DNA of 64,000 bases from Devosia sp. Root436. Lineage in GTDB: Bacteria > Pseudomonadota > Alphaproteobacteria > Rhizobiales > Devosiaceae. Shown here piece after piece: positions 16,215 through 24,474 of the stretch. Every line of letters starts with the position of its first letter. Position 1 is the first letter of the stretch. The notes under the pieces are model-generated. The model did not search any database and had not been told where the DNA came from. It saw only the letters and a list, made by a program, of their open reading frames with translations. The DNA is taken from positions 35,700 to 99,699 of the forward strand of contig NZ_LMEM01000001.1 of the NCBI RefSeq assembly GCF_001426345.1, in the 5' to 3' direction. A program made the position numbers and the translations under genes.

Positions 16215-16901
16215 TCACCACGCGCCCACAGGCTCCAGCCAGCGTTGCATTTCTCCGTCGAACTGGCGCCAGGATTGCAGGATGGTGGCGTCGAAGGTGT
16301 AGACTGCGGCGATGCCGCTGGGCAGGTAGACGGTGCGGACGCATTGGGCAGCGCCGTCTGGGGCGAGGGGCTGTTCGCATTTGGCGACGAAGGGATTGGG
16401 CGACAGCGCGTCATACCAGACGCTCTCGCCGGCATAGCCGTTGCTGGCCAGCATGGGCTTGCCCACCAGGCCCGGCACGCCATCCAGGGTTTCATCGGCG
16501 AATTGATGCAGATAGACGCGGTCGAGCAGGCTGGCGCTGGCGCGGGCGCGGCTGCGGGGAAGTAGGGTTATATCGACCGGCATGGGCGTTTCCACGCCCT
16601 CGGGCGCGTAGAGGATGCGCAGGTCGATCTGGCTGGTGAAGCCGTCGCGGATCTGTTCGCCATAGCGGAACCAGGCGGCGGGAATGGACAATTCCCGTCC
16701 CGAAATGGTCTGCGAGACGGGGTCCGCGTCATCGAGGGATGGGGCGGGGATGCGGCTCGAGCGGCCGAGTTCATCGACGAGATAGGCCATGCCCACGGCC
16801 AGCAGCAGCACCAATACGGCAATGCCGGCAAGGTTGTAGGCCAGCGACGAAGGGCCGGAATGGCGGCCCGCGGGGGCCGATTGCGCACGCATTTCCAGCA
16901 T
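16215..16901 (-). CDS. Membrane-anchored protein of unknown function
   Basis: A 228-residue protein with one N-terminal transmembrane helix (about residues 21-42, YNLAGIAVLVLLLAVGMAYL) and a periplasmic domain of about 185 residues. The soluble domain contains two cysteines (AKCEQPLA and QCVRTVYL) that could pair, and ends in an aromatic-rich segment (ILQSWRQFDGEMQRWLEPVGAW). I recognise the architecture as a conserved alphaproteobacterial hypothetical but cannot assign a function. The divergent neighbour at 16994 shares the intergenic region carrying a perfect CtrA-type box. Confidence 0.78.
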   Translation of the reverse strand: MLEMRAQSAPAGRHSGPSSLAYNLAGIAVLVLLLAVGMAYLVDELGRSSRIPAPSLDDADPVSQTISGRELSIPAAWFRYGEQIRDGFTSQIDLRILYAPEGVETPMPVDITLLPRSRARASASLLDRVYLHQFADETLDGVPGLVGKPMLASNGYAGESVWYDALSPNPFVAKCEQPLAPDGAAQCVRTVYLPSGIAAVYTFDATILQSWRQFDGEMQRWLEPVGAW

Positions 16902-16951
16902 TAACCAGTTCTGTCGAGGAGAGGTGACAGGCCATCAGGCGGGCAATATGC

Positions 16952-16966
16952 TTAATGAAGGGTTAA
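16952..16966. promoter_or_regulatory. CtrA-type box
   Basis: TTAA-TGAAGGG-TTAA, an exact match to the TTAA-N7-TTAA consensus of the cell-cycle regulator CtrA. It lies 28 nt before the start at 16994 and 51 nt before the divergent start at 16901. Confidence 0.55.
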
Positions 16967-16993
16967 TAGAGCCGGCGCGGGGACGGATTGGGC

Positions 16994-17314
16994 ATGACCA
17001 AGGAATTGCTGCTCGCAGCCTTCTTGATTGGCGTTGGCTTGTGCATAGCGGGGGCCGGCACGCATCTCTACCAGTGGCTGGCCCGGCAGCAGGCCATGCT
17101 GCGCTATGACGGCAAGACGTTCATCAATTCCATGGGCAACCTGGCGGTCAGCTTCGTCTGCGGGCCCTACATCATGCTGCAGATGGGCTGGCAGCATGAG
17201 GAGGACGGCACCATTTCGATGACCTCGGCGCTGGTCTCGGCAGTGGTGGCGTTCGGCTGGGCCTTCGTCACCGGGCTGCTGTTCATGGGGATTTACGTGG
17301 CGGTGCGGTTCTAG
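16994..17314 (+). CDS. Small conserved inner-membrane protein
   Basis: A 106-residue protein with three hydrophobic segments (about residues 4-26, 47-66 and 77-102) separated by short polar loops (QWLARQQAMLRYDGKTF, WQHEEDGTISM). I recognise it only as a small membrane protein of the kind common in Hyphomicrobiales; no function is known to me. ATG 16994 is preferred over the TTG 6 nt upstream. A perfect CtrA-type box is just upstream, so cell-cycle control is possible. A strong hairpin follows at 17343. Confidence 0.75.
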   Translation: MTKELLLAAFLIGVGLCIAGAGTHLYQWLARQQAMLRYDGKTFINSMGNLAVSFVCGPYIMLQMGWQHEEDGTISMTSALVSAVVAFGWAFVTGLLFMGIYVAVRF

Positions 17315-17342
17315 GGGCGCGTTGCTACCAAGGATACAAAGC

Positions 17343-17376
17343 AATGAGGCCAGCTTCGCGAGAAGCTGGCCTCATT
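17343..17376. terminator. Bidirectional terminator hairpin
   Basis: Perfect 15-bp inverted repeat (AATGAGGCCAGCTTC and its complement) around a GCGA loop, between two convergent genes. There is no long T-run, but the stem ends in ATT on both strands. Confidence 0.75.
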
Positions 17377-17458
17377 CATCAGACCCCTATCAGGGATAGG
17401 CTTTGGGCGGGGTCCGGAAGGCTACGGGAGTTGTGCTTCCCGCTTATTCTTGTTGAAC

Positions 17459-18088
17459 TCAGTTGATCGCTGCGGTGGCAACGACGATTTCACGGGTGTC
17501 GATCATATCGACCCACTGGCCGGCATTGGCCTGGGACTGGCGCTTGATGAATTTGTAGGGGGTCTGGCTCCACAGATCGATCGAGCCGACCTGGTTGTCG
17601 AGCACGAGGTCGCCGCGGTCGGTGCGGACCATCAGCACGGCATGGCCTTCGCCATTGGCCTGCTTGACGACGGCCATCAGCAGCGTCGAGGCGGGCCAGC
17701 CGGCATTGATGAGCTCGCGGCGCTTGGCCAGCGCATAATCTTCACAATCGCCGTAGCCGTTGGGATAGGTCCAGAATTCGGCGACCTGGTAGAGCTCCTG
17801 GTCGGTGACCGGAACGACATGCTGGTTGATGCCGGCATTGACGGCGAGCAGCTGCTGCCACAGGGCTTCTGTCAGCGGCACGGCCGCGACGGGATCGGCA
17901 TTGGCGCGGCATTCGTCGGGGCGGCTCTTGCAGAATTCGGCATGGCCCACCGGAATGGAGGTGGTGCCGCCAACGGTCTGCACGAAGGCGACATTGGTGG
18001 TGTCGAAGGCCTGGGCCGGATTGCCGATAGCGAGCGCCATAAGGGCACTCAAGAGAGCGGCTCCCAGTCCTTTCTTGTTGAAACGCAT
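17459..18088 (-). CDS. BTLCP transglutaminase-like cysteine peptidase, exported
   Basis: A 209-residue protein with a Sec signal peptide ending AQA near residue 27 and a bacterial transglutaminase-like cysteine proteinase (BTLCP/DUF920) domain. The catalytic triad is intact: Cys115 in GYGDCEDYALAKR, His149 in GEGHAVLMVRT and Asp164 in LVLDN. Known family members act in the periplasm, some with calcium-dependent LapD/LapG-type roles in biofilm control, but this short form has no known substrate. A paralogue lies at 39738-40304. A 5-bp hairpin overlaps the Shine-Dalgarno sequence just upstream. Confidence 0.9.
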   Translation of the reverse strand: MRFNKKGLGAALLSALMALAIGNPAQAFDTTNVAFVQTVGGTTSIPVGHAEFCKSRPDECRANADPVAAVPLTEALWQQLLAVNAGINQHVVPVTDQELYQVAEFWTYPNGYGDCEDYALAKRRELINAGWPASTLLMAVVKQANGEGHAVLMVRTDRGDLVLDNQVGSIDLWSQTPYKFIKRQSQANAGQWVDMIDTREIVVATAAIN

Positions 18089-18229
18089 TGTGTGATCTCC
18101 CTGATGGAGACCACGTTAGGGGCGCCGGATTGCCCCGGTCCGAAAACTACAACGCAGTTTTTAAGCGTGTTTTATCGATCTGATTCCGGCAAAATTAACC
18201 ATGCAGGGCAGGGGCTTGGCCGGAACTGC

Positions 18230-18754
18230 TCAGGGATGGAGTCCGGCAAGGACGCGGGCGTAGAGCGCATCGTCCTGGCCGGCGCCCTCGCGGCATTGCT
18301 TGGAGCCGATATGGATGGTGGTGACCGCGTCGAGGCCGCCCGAGGCGTAGCTGAAGGCCTTTTCCTCGACCAGGCCGGAAGCCATGTGCCAGTTCTGGTG
18401 ATGGGCCACGACATTGGCGCCGCCGGCATCGACCGCCAATGCGGTGACGCAGACATAGTCGTCGTCGCGCGGGTCGTTGTCGGTCAGGCGCTGGGTGAGG
18501 TTGAGGACGCCGCGATCCAGGTCGAGGGTGACCGAGATGTCGACCCACTGGTTGCGCTTCCAGTCCCATTTCTGGTGGTAGAGCGGGCATTGCAGCAGCG
18601 AACCGCTGGGCGTGCAATCGGCGATGTCGATCTTTTGCCAGGCATAGCCGTTCCAGTCACTGCGGCCGTCGGCGAATACGCCCTGGGCGGCCCCGAAGGA
18701 GAGGAAGGTGGCGGCAAGGGTGGCGAGGCTGGAGGCGCGAAGCATGCTTGTCAT
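18230..18754 (-). CDS. Secreted protein of unknown function
   Basis: A 174-residue protein with a signal peptide (cleavage near FADG, about residue 29). The mature part has four cysteines (IADCTPSGSLLQC, DYVCVTAL, SKQCREG), a Trp-rich block (YHQKWDWKRNQWVDISVTLDLDRG) and an acidic DNDPRDDDY loop that might bind a metal. I do not recognise the family. Probably periplasmic and disulfide-bonded. It lies in a minus-strand group with the BTLCP peptidase and the PilZ gene, but with gaps large enough for separate promoters. Confidence 0.7.
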   Translation of the reverse strand: MTSMLRASSLATLAATFLSFGAAQGVFADGRSDWNGYAWQKIDIADCTPSGSLLQCPLYHQKWDWKRNQWVDISVTLDLDRGVLNLTQRLTDNDPRDDDYVCVTALAVDAGGANVVAHHQNWHMASGLVEEKAFSYASGGLDAVTTIHIGSKQCREGAGQDDALYARVLAGLHP

Positions 18755-18820
18755 GAAAGCATCATAGAGGCTTCCCCGCGACGGGAGAATTCACAAGCGC
18801 GCGCAGCGCCGTGACCGCGC

Positions 18821-19453
18821 TCAGTTCATCCGCAGATTCTGCTGGATGACGGTCAGCATTTCCTGGGCCGAGGCGAATTCCACCGCGACGCCATTCTGGA
18901 AATGGCGGACGACGCGGGCGCGCATGCGGCCGAGCGTGACCGGCGTGCCCATGGCCGGGCGGACATCGAGCTCGATGGCGGCGCCGGAGAGGGAAATGTC
19001 GATGATCTTGCAATTGTAGCGTCGGCCATCGTCGAGGACGACGGTGGAATGGCGGATATCGGGCACCACGCGCTCGTGGCGGCGATCCTCGGGCAGGTTC
19101 AACACATCCTTGTTGGCCAGCCAGGTCAGCTGGGCCGCCATCTTGTCGCGCTTGCGCGGCGAGGCGGCGATATCCATCAGGAACCCGCCTTCCATCTGGT
19201 TGAGGATAGTGCCCTCGATGCGGCCGACATGATCGACATAGGCGATGACCTTTTCACCGGCTATGCCGGCGACGGGCGCGATCACCACGGCATCGCCGGG
19301 GGACATTTCGAGGATCTGGCAGGGGAATTCGCGGCGGTCGGCCAACATGTAGCGGCCAAGCACGGAGACTTTGACGCGCTGGAACTTGCTCGATTCCGCG
19401 CGGGTGCGGACCGGGGCGATGAACTGGCTGGAGGGGAGGTCGTCGCTGAGCAT
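18821..19453 (-). CDS. Tandem PilZ-domain protein
   Basis: About 210 residues with two PilZ-like domains. The first (about 25-105) begins FQRVKVSVLGRYMLADRREF and is degenerate. The second (about 120-200) has the c-di-GMP signature: RRHERVVP, then DISLSGAAIEL (the D/NxSxxG motif). It should therefore bind cyclic-di-GMP and link it to motility, envelope or polysaccharide output; the partner is unknown. I start at ATG 19453; a TTG at 19489 would add 12 residues. The gap to the PAS gene holds an 8-bp hairpin. Confidence 0.85.
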   Translation of the reverse strand: MLSDDLPSSQFIAPVRTRAESSKFQRVKVSVLGRYMLADRREFPCQILEMSPGDAVVIAPVAGIAGEKVIAYVDHVGRIEGTILNQMEGGFLMDIAASPRKRDKMAAQLTWLANKDVLNLPEDRRHERVVPDIRHSTVVLDDGRRYNCKIIDISLSGAAIELDVRPAMGTPVTLGRMRARVVRHFQNGVAVEFASAQEMLTVIQQNLRMN

Positions 19454-19530
19454 TCGCCGGACCACTGACGCATTGTGTTTCCACAGCAAGCTAGCGGGTC
19501 TTGGTTAACGCAAAGTATTGCGATGCGGGT

Positions 19531-19557
19531 ATTTGCGCAGTGGGACACCGCGCAAAT
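19531..19557. terminator. Hairpin between the PAS_5 and PilZ genes
   Basis: ATTTGCGC and GCGCAAAT form an 8-bp perfect stem with an 11-nt loop. Its place just after the PAS_5 gene and before the PilZ gene fits a terminator, though there is no long T-run. Confidence 0.45.
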
Positions 19558-19582
19558 TGAACAGATTGGGTAGAGGAAATAC

Positions 19583-20236
19583 TTACTGACGTCCGCCGTC
19601 GATAACCGCCAGATGGGCGTAGCGGCGGGCGGTGCGGCCATAGACCACCGCGGGCATGGCGATGGGGGCGGCGCCGCCGACGAAGCTCACGTCGTTGACC
19701 ACATTGGTCGCAACTTCGCGCACCGAATCTTCCATCCCCATATCGTCCGGCCAGATCAGGCGCAGGCCGGTGATGCGCTGCTCCAGGATCGGCTGCACGC
19801 CGAGCCAGTAGGGCTCGTCGAGCGCCGTCATGGCGCCAAGCAGGCGGGTATGGGTCGAGCCGTTGTGACGCAGCGGCATCAGGATGGTCTCGAAGGTGAC
19901 CTTGGTGTGGAGCGCGGTGGTGCCCTGGAAGGTTACCAGCGCCACGGCATGATCTTCGGTGACGGCGCGGATCAGGGTTTCCATCGCGTCGTGATCGCGC
20001 TCGTGCCACAATGCCGAGAAGGAGCGCCCCTTGAGCTCGCGGCAATAGGCGGTGCAGAGGTGCGAACCGGCAAGGCGGAAGGAGAACTTCTCGCTCTCAT
20101 CGAGCTCGAGAATGAAGGTATTGGCCAGGGCATCGCGGATGCGCGTGGGGTCGATATCCTTCCGATCGGGGGCGCTGCGCGCACCACGGATGGAATTCCA
20201 GTAGTCGTAAAGCGTCCTGGTGCTCGTCTTTTGCAT
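19583..20236 (-). CDS. PAS_5 domain protein
   Basis: A 217-residue cytosolic protein of the PAS_5 (former DUF1457) family common in alphaproteobacteria. The N-terminal PAS core is visible from LYDYWNSIRGARSAPDRKDIDP through FSFRLAGSHLCTAYCRELKGRSFSALW and LLGAMTALDEPYW. There is no attached kinase or output domain. Related PAS_5 proteins such as MopJ in Caulobacter influence CtrA-dependent cell-cycle signalling, which is family knowledge. ATG 20236 has GAG 9 nt upstream. It is divergent from the rhomboid gene, with a perfect CtrA box between them. Confidence 0.85.
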   Translation of the reverse strand: MQKTSTRTLYDYWNSIRGARSAPDRKDIDPTRIRDALANTFILELDESEKFSFRLAGSHLCTAYCRELKGRSFSALWHERDHDAMETLIRAVTEDHAVALVTFQGTTALHTKVTFETILMPLRHNGSTHTRLLGAMTALDEPYWLGVQPILEQRITGLRLIWPDDMGMEDSVREVATNVVNDVSFVGGAAPIAMPAVVYGRTARRYAHLAVIDGGRQ

Positions 20237-20333
20237 CGTTTTTTCTCGACCCGCCAAGTGGGGCGGGGCGCTCCCCCCTCGGAACGCAGCCGCCACCAAC
20301 CGACTTTGGCAAAAGTGCGGGACAAAAGCGCTC

Positions 20334-20355
20334 TTAAAGAACAGTTAAGGTTAAC
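20334..20355. promoter_or_regulatory. CtrA-type box with adjacent half-site
   Basis: TTAA-AGAACAG-TTAA (20334-20348), an exact TTAA-N7-TTAA match, followed by a further TTAAC at 20351-20355. It lies between the divergent PAS_5 and rhomboid genes. Confidence 0.55.
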
Positions 20356-20420
20356 GGGCGCGGGCCAATGTGGAAAAGAACAGCGTAAGGCGCGGGGCGC
20401 CAGCGAGTCGGAGCGAAGTG

Positions 20421-21158
20421 ATGAGTGAACAAGGTCAGGCGCCGGTAAATCCCCGTCCGGCGGGACGCGAGCCGGTCTTCCTGCTGCCGGGCGATGTTAC
20501 GGCTGTCATCGGCGTATTGGTGGCCATTCACCTGGCGTCAACCCTGGTGCTTAACCAGGCGGGGCAATTGCAACTGGTGTTCTGGTTCGCCTTCCAGCCG
20601 CTGCGTATCATTGCGGGACTGGATGATATTTCGCTGGCGGTGCCGCTGATCTGGACGCCGTTCAGCCATGCGCTGATGCATGCGGGCTGGGAGCATCTGC
20701 TGGTCAATGCCGCGTGGTTCGCCATTTTTGCAACGCCGGTGTCACGGCGCTACGGGGCAGGGCCGATGCTGGCGGTCTTCTTCGTCTCGGCGGCGGCGGG
20801 CGCGGCTTTGTTCGCGGCGACGACGCTCTATTCGGGCTCGTACCTGATCGGGGCATCGGGCGGAGTGGCCGGGCTGACGGGCGCGGCGGTCCGCTTCATC
20901 TTCCAGCCGGTGATCGTGGCGCAGCATCCGGAGACGGGGGAGCGGGTGATCGTGGGTCGGCGGCTGGCCAGTTTCGGTGACCTGTGGCGCGACAACCGGG
21001 CACGGCTGTTCATCCTGATCTGGGTGGTACTGAACGCGGCAGTGCCGCTGCTGCCGCTGGTGACGGGCATGCAGATGGCGGTGGCCTGGCAGGCGCATCT
21101 GGGCGGGTTCTTTGCCGGGATATTACTGGTGGGGGCGTTCGAGCGGCGCGTGGAATAG
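20421..21158 (+). CDS. Rhomboid family intramembrane serine protease
   Basis: A 245-residue polytopic membrane protein with about six transmembrane helices. Rhomboid landmarks are HALMHAGWEHLLVNAAWF (conserved HxxxN), the nucleophile motif GASGGVAGL (Ser near residue 146) and the catalytic His in AHLGGF near residue 226. It should cleave transmembrane substrates within the inner membrane; the substrate is unknown. ATG 20421 is supported by GGAG 7 nt upstream. The N-terminal cytosolic stretch of about 20 residues is proline-rich. Confidence 0.92.
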   Translation: MSEQGQAPVNPRPAGREPVFLLPGDVTAVIGVLVAIHLASTLVLNQAGQLQLVFWFAFQPLRIIAGLDDISLAVPLIWTPFSHALMHAGWEHLLVNAAWFAIFATPVSRRYGAGPMLAVFFVSAAAGAALFAATTLYSGSYLIGASGGVAGLTGAAVRFIFQPVIVAQHPETGERVIVGRRLASFGDLWRDNRARLFILIWVVLNAAVPLLPLVTGMQMAVAWQAHLGGFFAGILLVGAFERRVE

Positions 21159-21175
21159 GGGTACGCGGGGGCTTG

Positions 21176-21332
21176 CTACCCCTCTCCCTCAAGGGGAGAG
21201 GGCGGTTCTTCCGCGTTCAGCGGAATAACCGGGTGAGGGGTGCTGCGCCATCCCATGCTTCATGCTCTGCGGATGGTCCGGAACCCCTCATCCGCCCTTC
21301 GGGCACCTTCTCCCTCAAGGGGAGAAGGGAAA
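21176..21332. repeat. Long inverted intergenic repeat, family 3
   Basis: Several CTCTCCCTCAAGGGGAGAG-type hairpins plus two opposed GGGTGAGGGG / CCCCTCATCC blocks. A related but not identical array is at 31276-31470. It probably ends transcription of both convergent neighbours, rhomboid and hisI. Confidence 0.8.
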
Positions 21333-21367
21333 CGCCCCGGCACCCAGATAAGCATTCAGCTTCGCCC

Positions 21368-21820
21368 TCAGCCCGTGTAGACGTCCTTTGGATCGAACAG
21401 CCTGGGCAACCCGCGATCTTCGAGCGTCACCGTGCCACCTTTCACCACGGCCCGGCGATAGAAGCAGCTCTTGCGGCCGGTGTGGCAGGCGGCGCCGCGG
21501 CCGGTCTGGTTGACGACGAGGACGATGGCATCCTGGTCGCAATCGGTGCGCAATTCGACGACCTGCTGGAGTTCACCGGAGGTCTCGCCCTTTTTCCAGA
21601 GCCTGGCGCGCGAACGTGACCAGTAGTGGGCGATGCCGGTTTCGAGCGTCAGCGACAGGGCCTCGGCGTTCATGTGGGCCAGCATCAGCACGTCATTGCT
21701 GCCGGCCTCGATGGTGACGACGGTTACGAGACCCGCCGCGTCGAAGCGTGGGGCGAAGGCGGTGCCTTCTTCGAGCTGGTCGTGCGTGAGGGGCGCTGGA
21801 TCGGTGAAGGTCAGGGTCAT
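21368..21820 (-). CDS. hisI: Phosphoribosyl-AMP cyclohydrolase
   Basis: A 150-residue monofunctional HisI, opening the adenine ring of phosphoribosyl-AMP in histidine synthesis. Landmarks are [35 protein letters not shown], the metal-binding DCDQDAI, and the zinc cysteines in [12 protein letters not shown]. There is no fused HisE domain, as is usual for alphaproteobacteria. It is a stand-alone gene away from other his genes. The C-terminal tail after SCFYR is about 30 residues longer than the minimal fold. Confidence 0.95.
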   Translation of the reverse strand: MTLTFTDPAPLTHDQLEEGTAFAPRFDAAGLVTVVTIEAGSNDVLMLAHMNAEALSLTLETGIAHYWSRSRARLWKKGETSGELQQVVELRTDCDQDAIVLVVNQTGRGAACHTGRKSCFYRRAVVKGGTVTLEDRGLPRLFDPKDVYTG

Positions 21821-21874
21821 GAGGCTTCATAGCCCCGTGCCGGGAATTGATAAAGGCCCCCTTGTCCGGCGCTC

Positions 21875-22708
21875 CTATCGGGCGATCGGCACCCAGACTT
21901 CGACGAGGCCATCGCCGCTATGGGGATCGTGCTCGGCGCCGTAACGCTCGAAATTGGGGCCACCGGTGGGAATGAAGGGGCTGCTGGGGAAATAGTGCGC
22001 CCAGATGGAATAGGCGGTGCGCCGCATGGTCGAGATATGGCCGCGATGGGCGAAGACGGCGTAACGCTGGGCGGGGATGTCGATATAGGCGGTGCCCGCT
22101 TCAAGATCGGCGCTGGGCGAGACTTCGACGCCGGCAATATAGCCGAAGCTGCAATCCTCGTCGAAATCGGCGGCAACGCCATAGGTGGTGTCGCCAAGCT
22201 GTCCGGGCATGTGGCCGATATGGGGCGCGAAACGCTGCCACAGGGCGGGAATGCCGTGATTGGTGGCGAAGGTGTAGCGCTCGCCGAGGCCGGCTATGCG
22301 GAACGGGGCGCCATCGACGATGCGGGGGTCGGGCAATGCGGTCAGCAGGGTTTCGTCGATGCGGAGGGGCTCGACCAGCCGCTGCGGATCGGCGATGCCC
22401 TGGGCGCGGAGCTGTTCGGGCGTCTGTCCGAACTGATCGCGGAAGGCGCGGGTGAAGGCCTCGTGGGAATTGTAGCCGACGTCGAGCGCCACGCTGAGGA
22501 TATCGGGGGCGCCATCGAGGAGTTTTTGAGCGGCCAGGGTCAGGCGGCGGCCCCGGACGTAGGTCATGACCGGCTGGCCGGTAATGGCGCCGAAGCTGCG
22601 CGAGAGGTGAAAGCGCGAAACCCCGCCGACATCGGCGATGTCATCAAGGGTGATGTCCTCGGCGAAGCGGGTCTCGATGAACCAGATGGCGCGTTCGATA
22701 AATTGCAT
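21875..22708 (-). CDS. AraC family regulator with GyrI-like effector domain
   Basis: A 277-residue regulator: an N-terminal AraC double helix-turn-helix (about residues 8-105, with DDIADVGGVSRFHLSRSFGAITGQ and ALDVGYNSHEAFTRAFRDQFGQTP), then a GyrI-like/SOUL-type small-molecule-binding domain (about 120-277, AVFAHRGHISTMRRTAYSIWAHYFP). This is the Rob/SoxS-like organisation with an effector domain at the C-terminus, often tied to drug or stress response. Target genes are unknown. It lies 54 nt upstream of hisI, but no functional link is evident. Confidence 0.93.
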   Translation of the reverse strand: MQFIERAIWFIETRFAEDITLDDIADVGGVSRFHLSRSFGAITGQPVMTYVRGRRLTLAAQKLLDGAPDILSVALDVGYNSHEAFTRAFRDQFGQTPEQLRAQGIADPQRLVEPLRIDETLLTALPDPRIVDGAPFRIAGLGERYTFATNHGIPALWQRFAPHIGHMPGQLGDTTYGVAADFDEDCSFGYIAGVEVSPSADLEAGTAYIDIPAQRYAVFAHRGHISTMRRTAYSIWAHYFPSSPFIPTGGPNFERYGAEHDPHSGDGLVEVWVPIAR

Positions 22709-22857
22709 GGCGAACCGGGGGGTGATGCTCGGTCCTGCCAGCTTAGCGCATGATCGACTTGATCGCGATTGCGCTCAGCGCTCGGCCATTCGAGCATAGC
22801 TCTCATGGCCTTCTTGGTTTGAAAGGCTCCACTGGAGCCTTTCATCTGCTGCGCAGA

Positions 22858-23478
22858 TCACCTGCGAAGCATGGCGAAGAAGCGGTCCTGTTCGACGCGG
22901 TCTTCGGCGAAGACGCCGGTGAAGCGGTGGGTGACGGTGGAGGCACCGTGGGCGTGGACGCCGCGCATGGACATGCACATGTGCTCGGCTTCGAGCATGA
23001 CGGCGGCACCGCGGGGCCCCAGGTTTTCGTTGATGGCGTCGATGATCTGCGCCGTCAGGTTCTCCTGGGTCTGCAGGCGCCGGGCGAAGACTTCCACCAG
23101 ACGCGCCAGCTTGGAGAGGCCGACTACGCCATCATGGGGCAGATAGGCGATATGGGCCTTGCCGATAAAGGGCACCATATGGTGCTCGCAATGGGAGCTG
23201 AAGGGGATATCCTTGACCAGCACGATATCGTCGTAGCCGCCGACTTCCTTGAAGGTCTTGGAGAGGATGGTCTTGGCATCCTGCTCGTAGCCGGCGAAGA
23301 ATTCGCCATAGGCGCGGGCAACGCGGCCGGGTGTTTCCAGCAGGCCCTCGCGCGTCGGATCGTCGCCGGCCCAGGCCAGCAACGTGCGCACGGCGGCCTC
23401 GGCTTCTTCCTGGCTGGGGCGGCGCGACTGCCTGCTATCGGCGGGCTGATTGTGCAGCGGGTTGACGCGGGCGTCCAT
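22858..23478 (-). CDS. folE: GTP cyclohydrolase I
   Basis: A 206-residue FolE converting GTP to dihydroneopterin triphosphate, first step of folate synthesis. The zinc and active-site region [21 protein letters not shown] and the C-terminal [12 protein letters not shown] (second Cys ligand) are intact, so it is the zinc-dependent type I enzyme. The first 20 residues are a variable polar extension. It is divergent from the Fe-S scaffold gene at 23625. No preQ1 or other riboswitch was recognised upstream. Confidence 0.96.
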   Translation of the reverse strand: MDARVNPLHNQPADSRQSRRPSQEEAEAAVRTLLAWAGDDPTREGLLETPGRVARAYGEFFAGYEQDAKTILSKTFKEVGGYDDIVLVKDIPFSSHCEHHMVPFIGKAHIAYLPHDGVVGLSKLARLVEVFARRLQTQENLTAQIIDAINENLGPRGAAVMLEAEHMCMSMRGVHAHGASTVTHRFTGVFAEDRVEQDRFFAMLRR

Positions 23479-23624
23479 TGGCGGTTCCTTTTCGCTTTCG
23501 ACGCATTGGATGCATCAAGCGTAGATTGGTTCCTAAACGGCGCATAGTTTGCGTGGCGGCCCGCTTCGGAGCCTCTATATAAGTTGTGGCGACGGTAGCG
23601 ACAAGAAACAGAATTGTCCGTTTG

Positions 23625-24077
23625 ATGGAACTTAGCGATCTCTATTCCCAGAAAATCCTCGATCTGGCGGGCAATGCGTCGCAGCCGGGGCGGCTGGCCG
23701 ATGCCGATGCCAGCGCGCGCAAGGTGAGCCGGGTCTGCGGCTCGGTGATCGAGGTCGACGTGGTGGTGCGGGACGGCGTGATCACTGGTTACGGGCACGA
23801 GATTTCGGCCTGTGCGCTGGGGCAGACTTCGGCGGCGGTGGTGGCACGGGAAATCGTCGGGACGCCGGTAGGCGAGTTCCGGGAAATCCGCAGGCAAATG
23901 CACGGCATGCTGAAAGAAAACGGCAAGCCTCCCACCGGCAAGTGGGAGGACCTGCGCTATCTTGAACCGGTGCGGGACTATCGGGCGCGGCATATGTCGA
24001 CGCTGCTGGTGTTTGATGCGGTGGCTGAGGCAATCGAAAAAGCCGAGTCGATTGAATCGGTTGCGGCGACAGGCTGA
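23625..24077 (+). CDS. Non-canonical IscU/NifU-like Fe-S scaffold protein
   Basis: A 150-residue NifU_N/IscU-fold protein. Cysteines corresponding to IscU Cys37 and Cys63 are present (Cys38 in RVCGS and Cys63 in SACALGQ), but the third (IscU Cys106) appears replaced by Met in ARHMSTLL, and the IscU Asp39 equivalent is Ser40. This variant form is frequent in alphaproteobacteria with the SUF pathway; it may still hold a cluster or act as a carrier. ATG 23625 begins directly at the fold, though no strong ribosome site precedes it. The stop overlaps the yidD start. Confidence 0.85.
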   Translation: MELSDLYSQKILDLAGNASQPGRLADADASARKVSRVCGSVIEVDVVVRDGVITGYGHEISACALGQTSAAVVAREIVGTPVGEFREIRRQMHGMLKENGKPPTGKWEDLRYLEPVRDYRARHMSTLLVFDAVAEAIEKAESIESVAATG

Positions 24078-24388
24078 TGGATCGCGTCATCGACCTGTTC
24101 TGGCGGGCGGTGGACCTGCCGTTCAAAATCGCGGCCGTGCTGCTGATCAGCATCTATCGCTATACGCTGTCGGCGTTTGTGGGCCGGACGTGCCGGCATT
24201 TGCCGACCTGTTCGGAATATACGCGCGACGCGATCTGGCAGTTCGGCTTCTGGCCGGGGGGCTGGATGGGGCTGGCGCGATTCGTGCGCTGCCGGCCGGG
24301 CGGGACGCATGGCTATGACCCGGTGCCGGAGAGGGTGCCTGGCGGGGCCAGGTGGTATGCGCCCTGGGATTATGGGCGGTGGCGATAG
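24077..24388 (+). CDS. yidD: Membrane protein insertion efficiency factor YidD
   Basis: A 103-residue YidD protein, a peripheral inner-membrane factor that assists YidC-mediated insertion. The family core is obvious: ISIYRYTLSAFVGRTCRHLPTCSEYTRDAI, with the conserved cysteine pair in CRHLPTC, then RFVRCRPGGTHGYDPVP. Its ATG overlaps the TGA of the upstream scaffold gene by one base, so the two are translationally coupled. It is not next to rnpA/yidC as in many bacteria. Confidence 0.95.
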   Translation: MDRVIDLFWRAVDLPFKIAAVLLISIYRYTLSAFVGRTCRHLPTCSEYTRDAIWQFGFWPGGWMGLARFVRCRPGGTHGYDPVPERVPGGARWYAPWDYGRWR

Positions 24389-24414
24389 ACTCCGCATTGT
24401 CGAAACATCGCAGG

Positions 24415-24452
24415 ATGGATCCCGGCCTGCGCCGGGATGACATCGCGTTTTT
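24415..24452. repeat. REP-like hairpin, family 2, with T-run
   Basis: ATGGATCCCGGCC-TGC-GCCGGGATGACATCGCG followed by TTTTT, nearly identical to 16131-16163. It can end transcription of yidD. Confidence 0.78.
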
Positions 24453-24474
24453 GGAAGGCTCTGCGGCTGGAATT

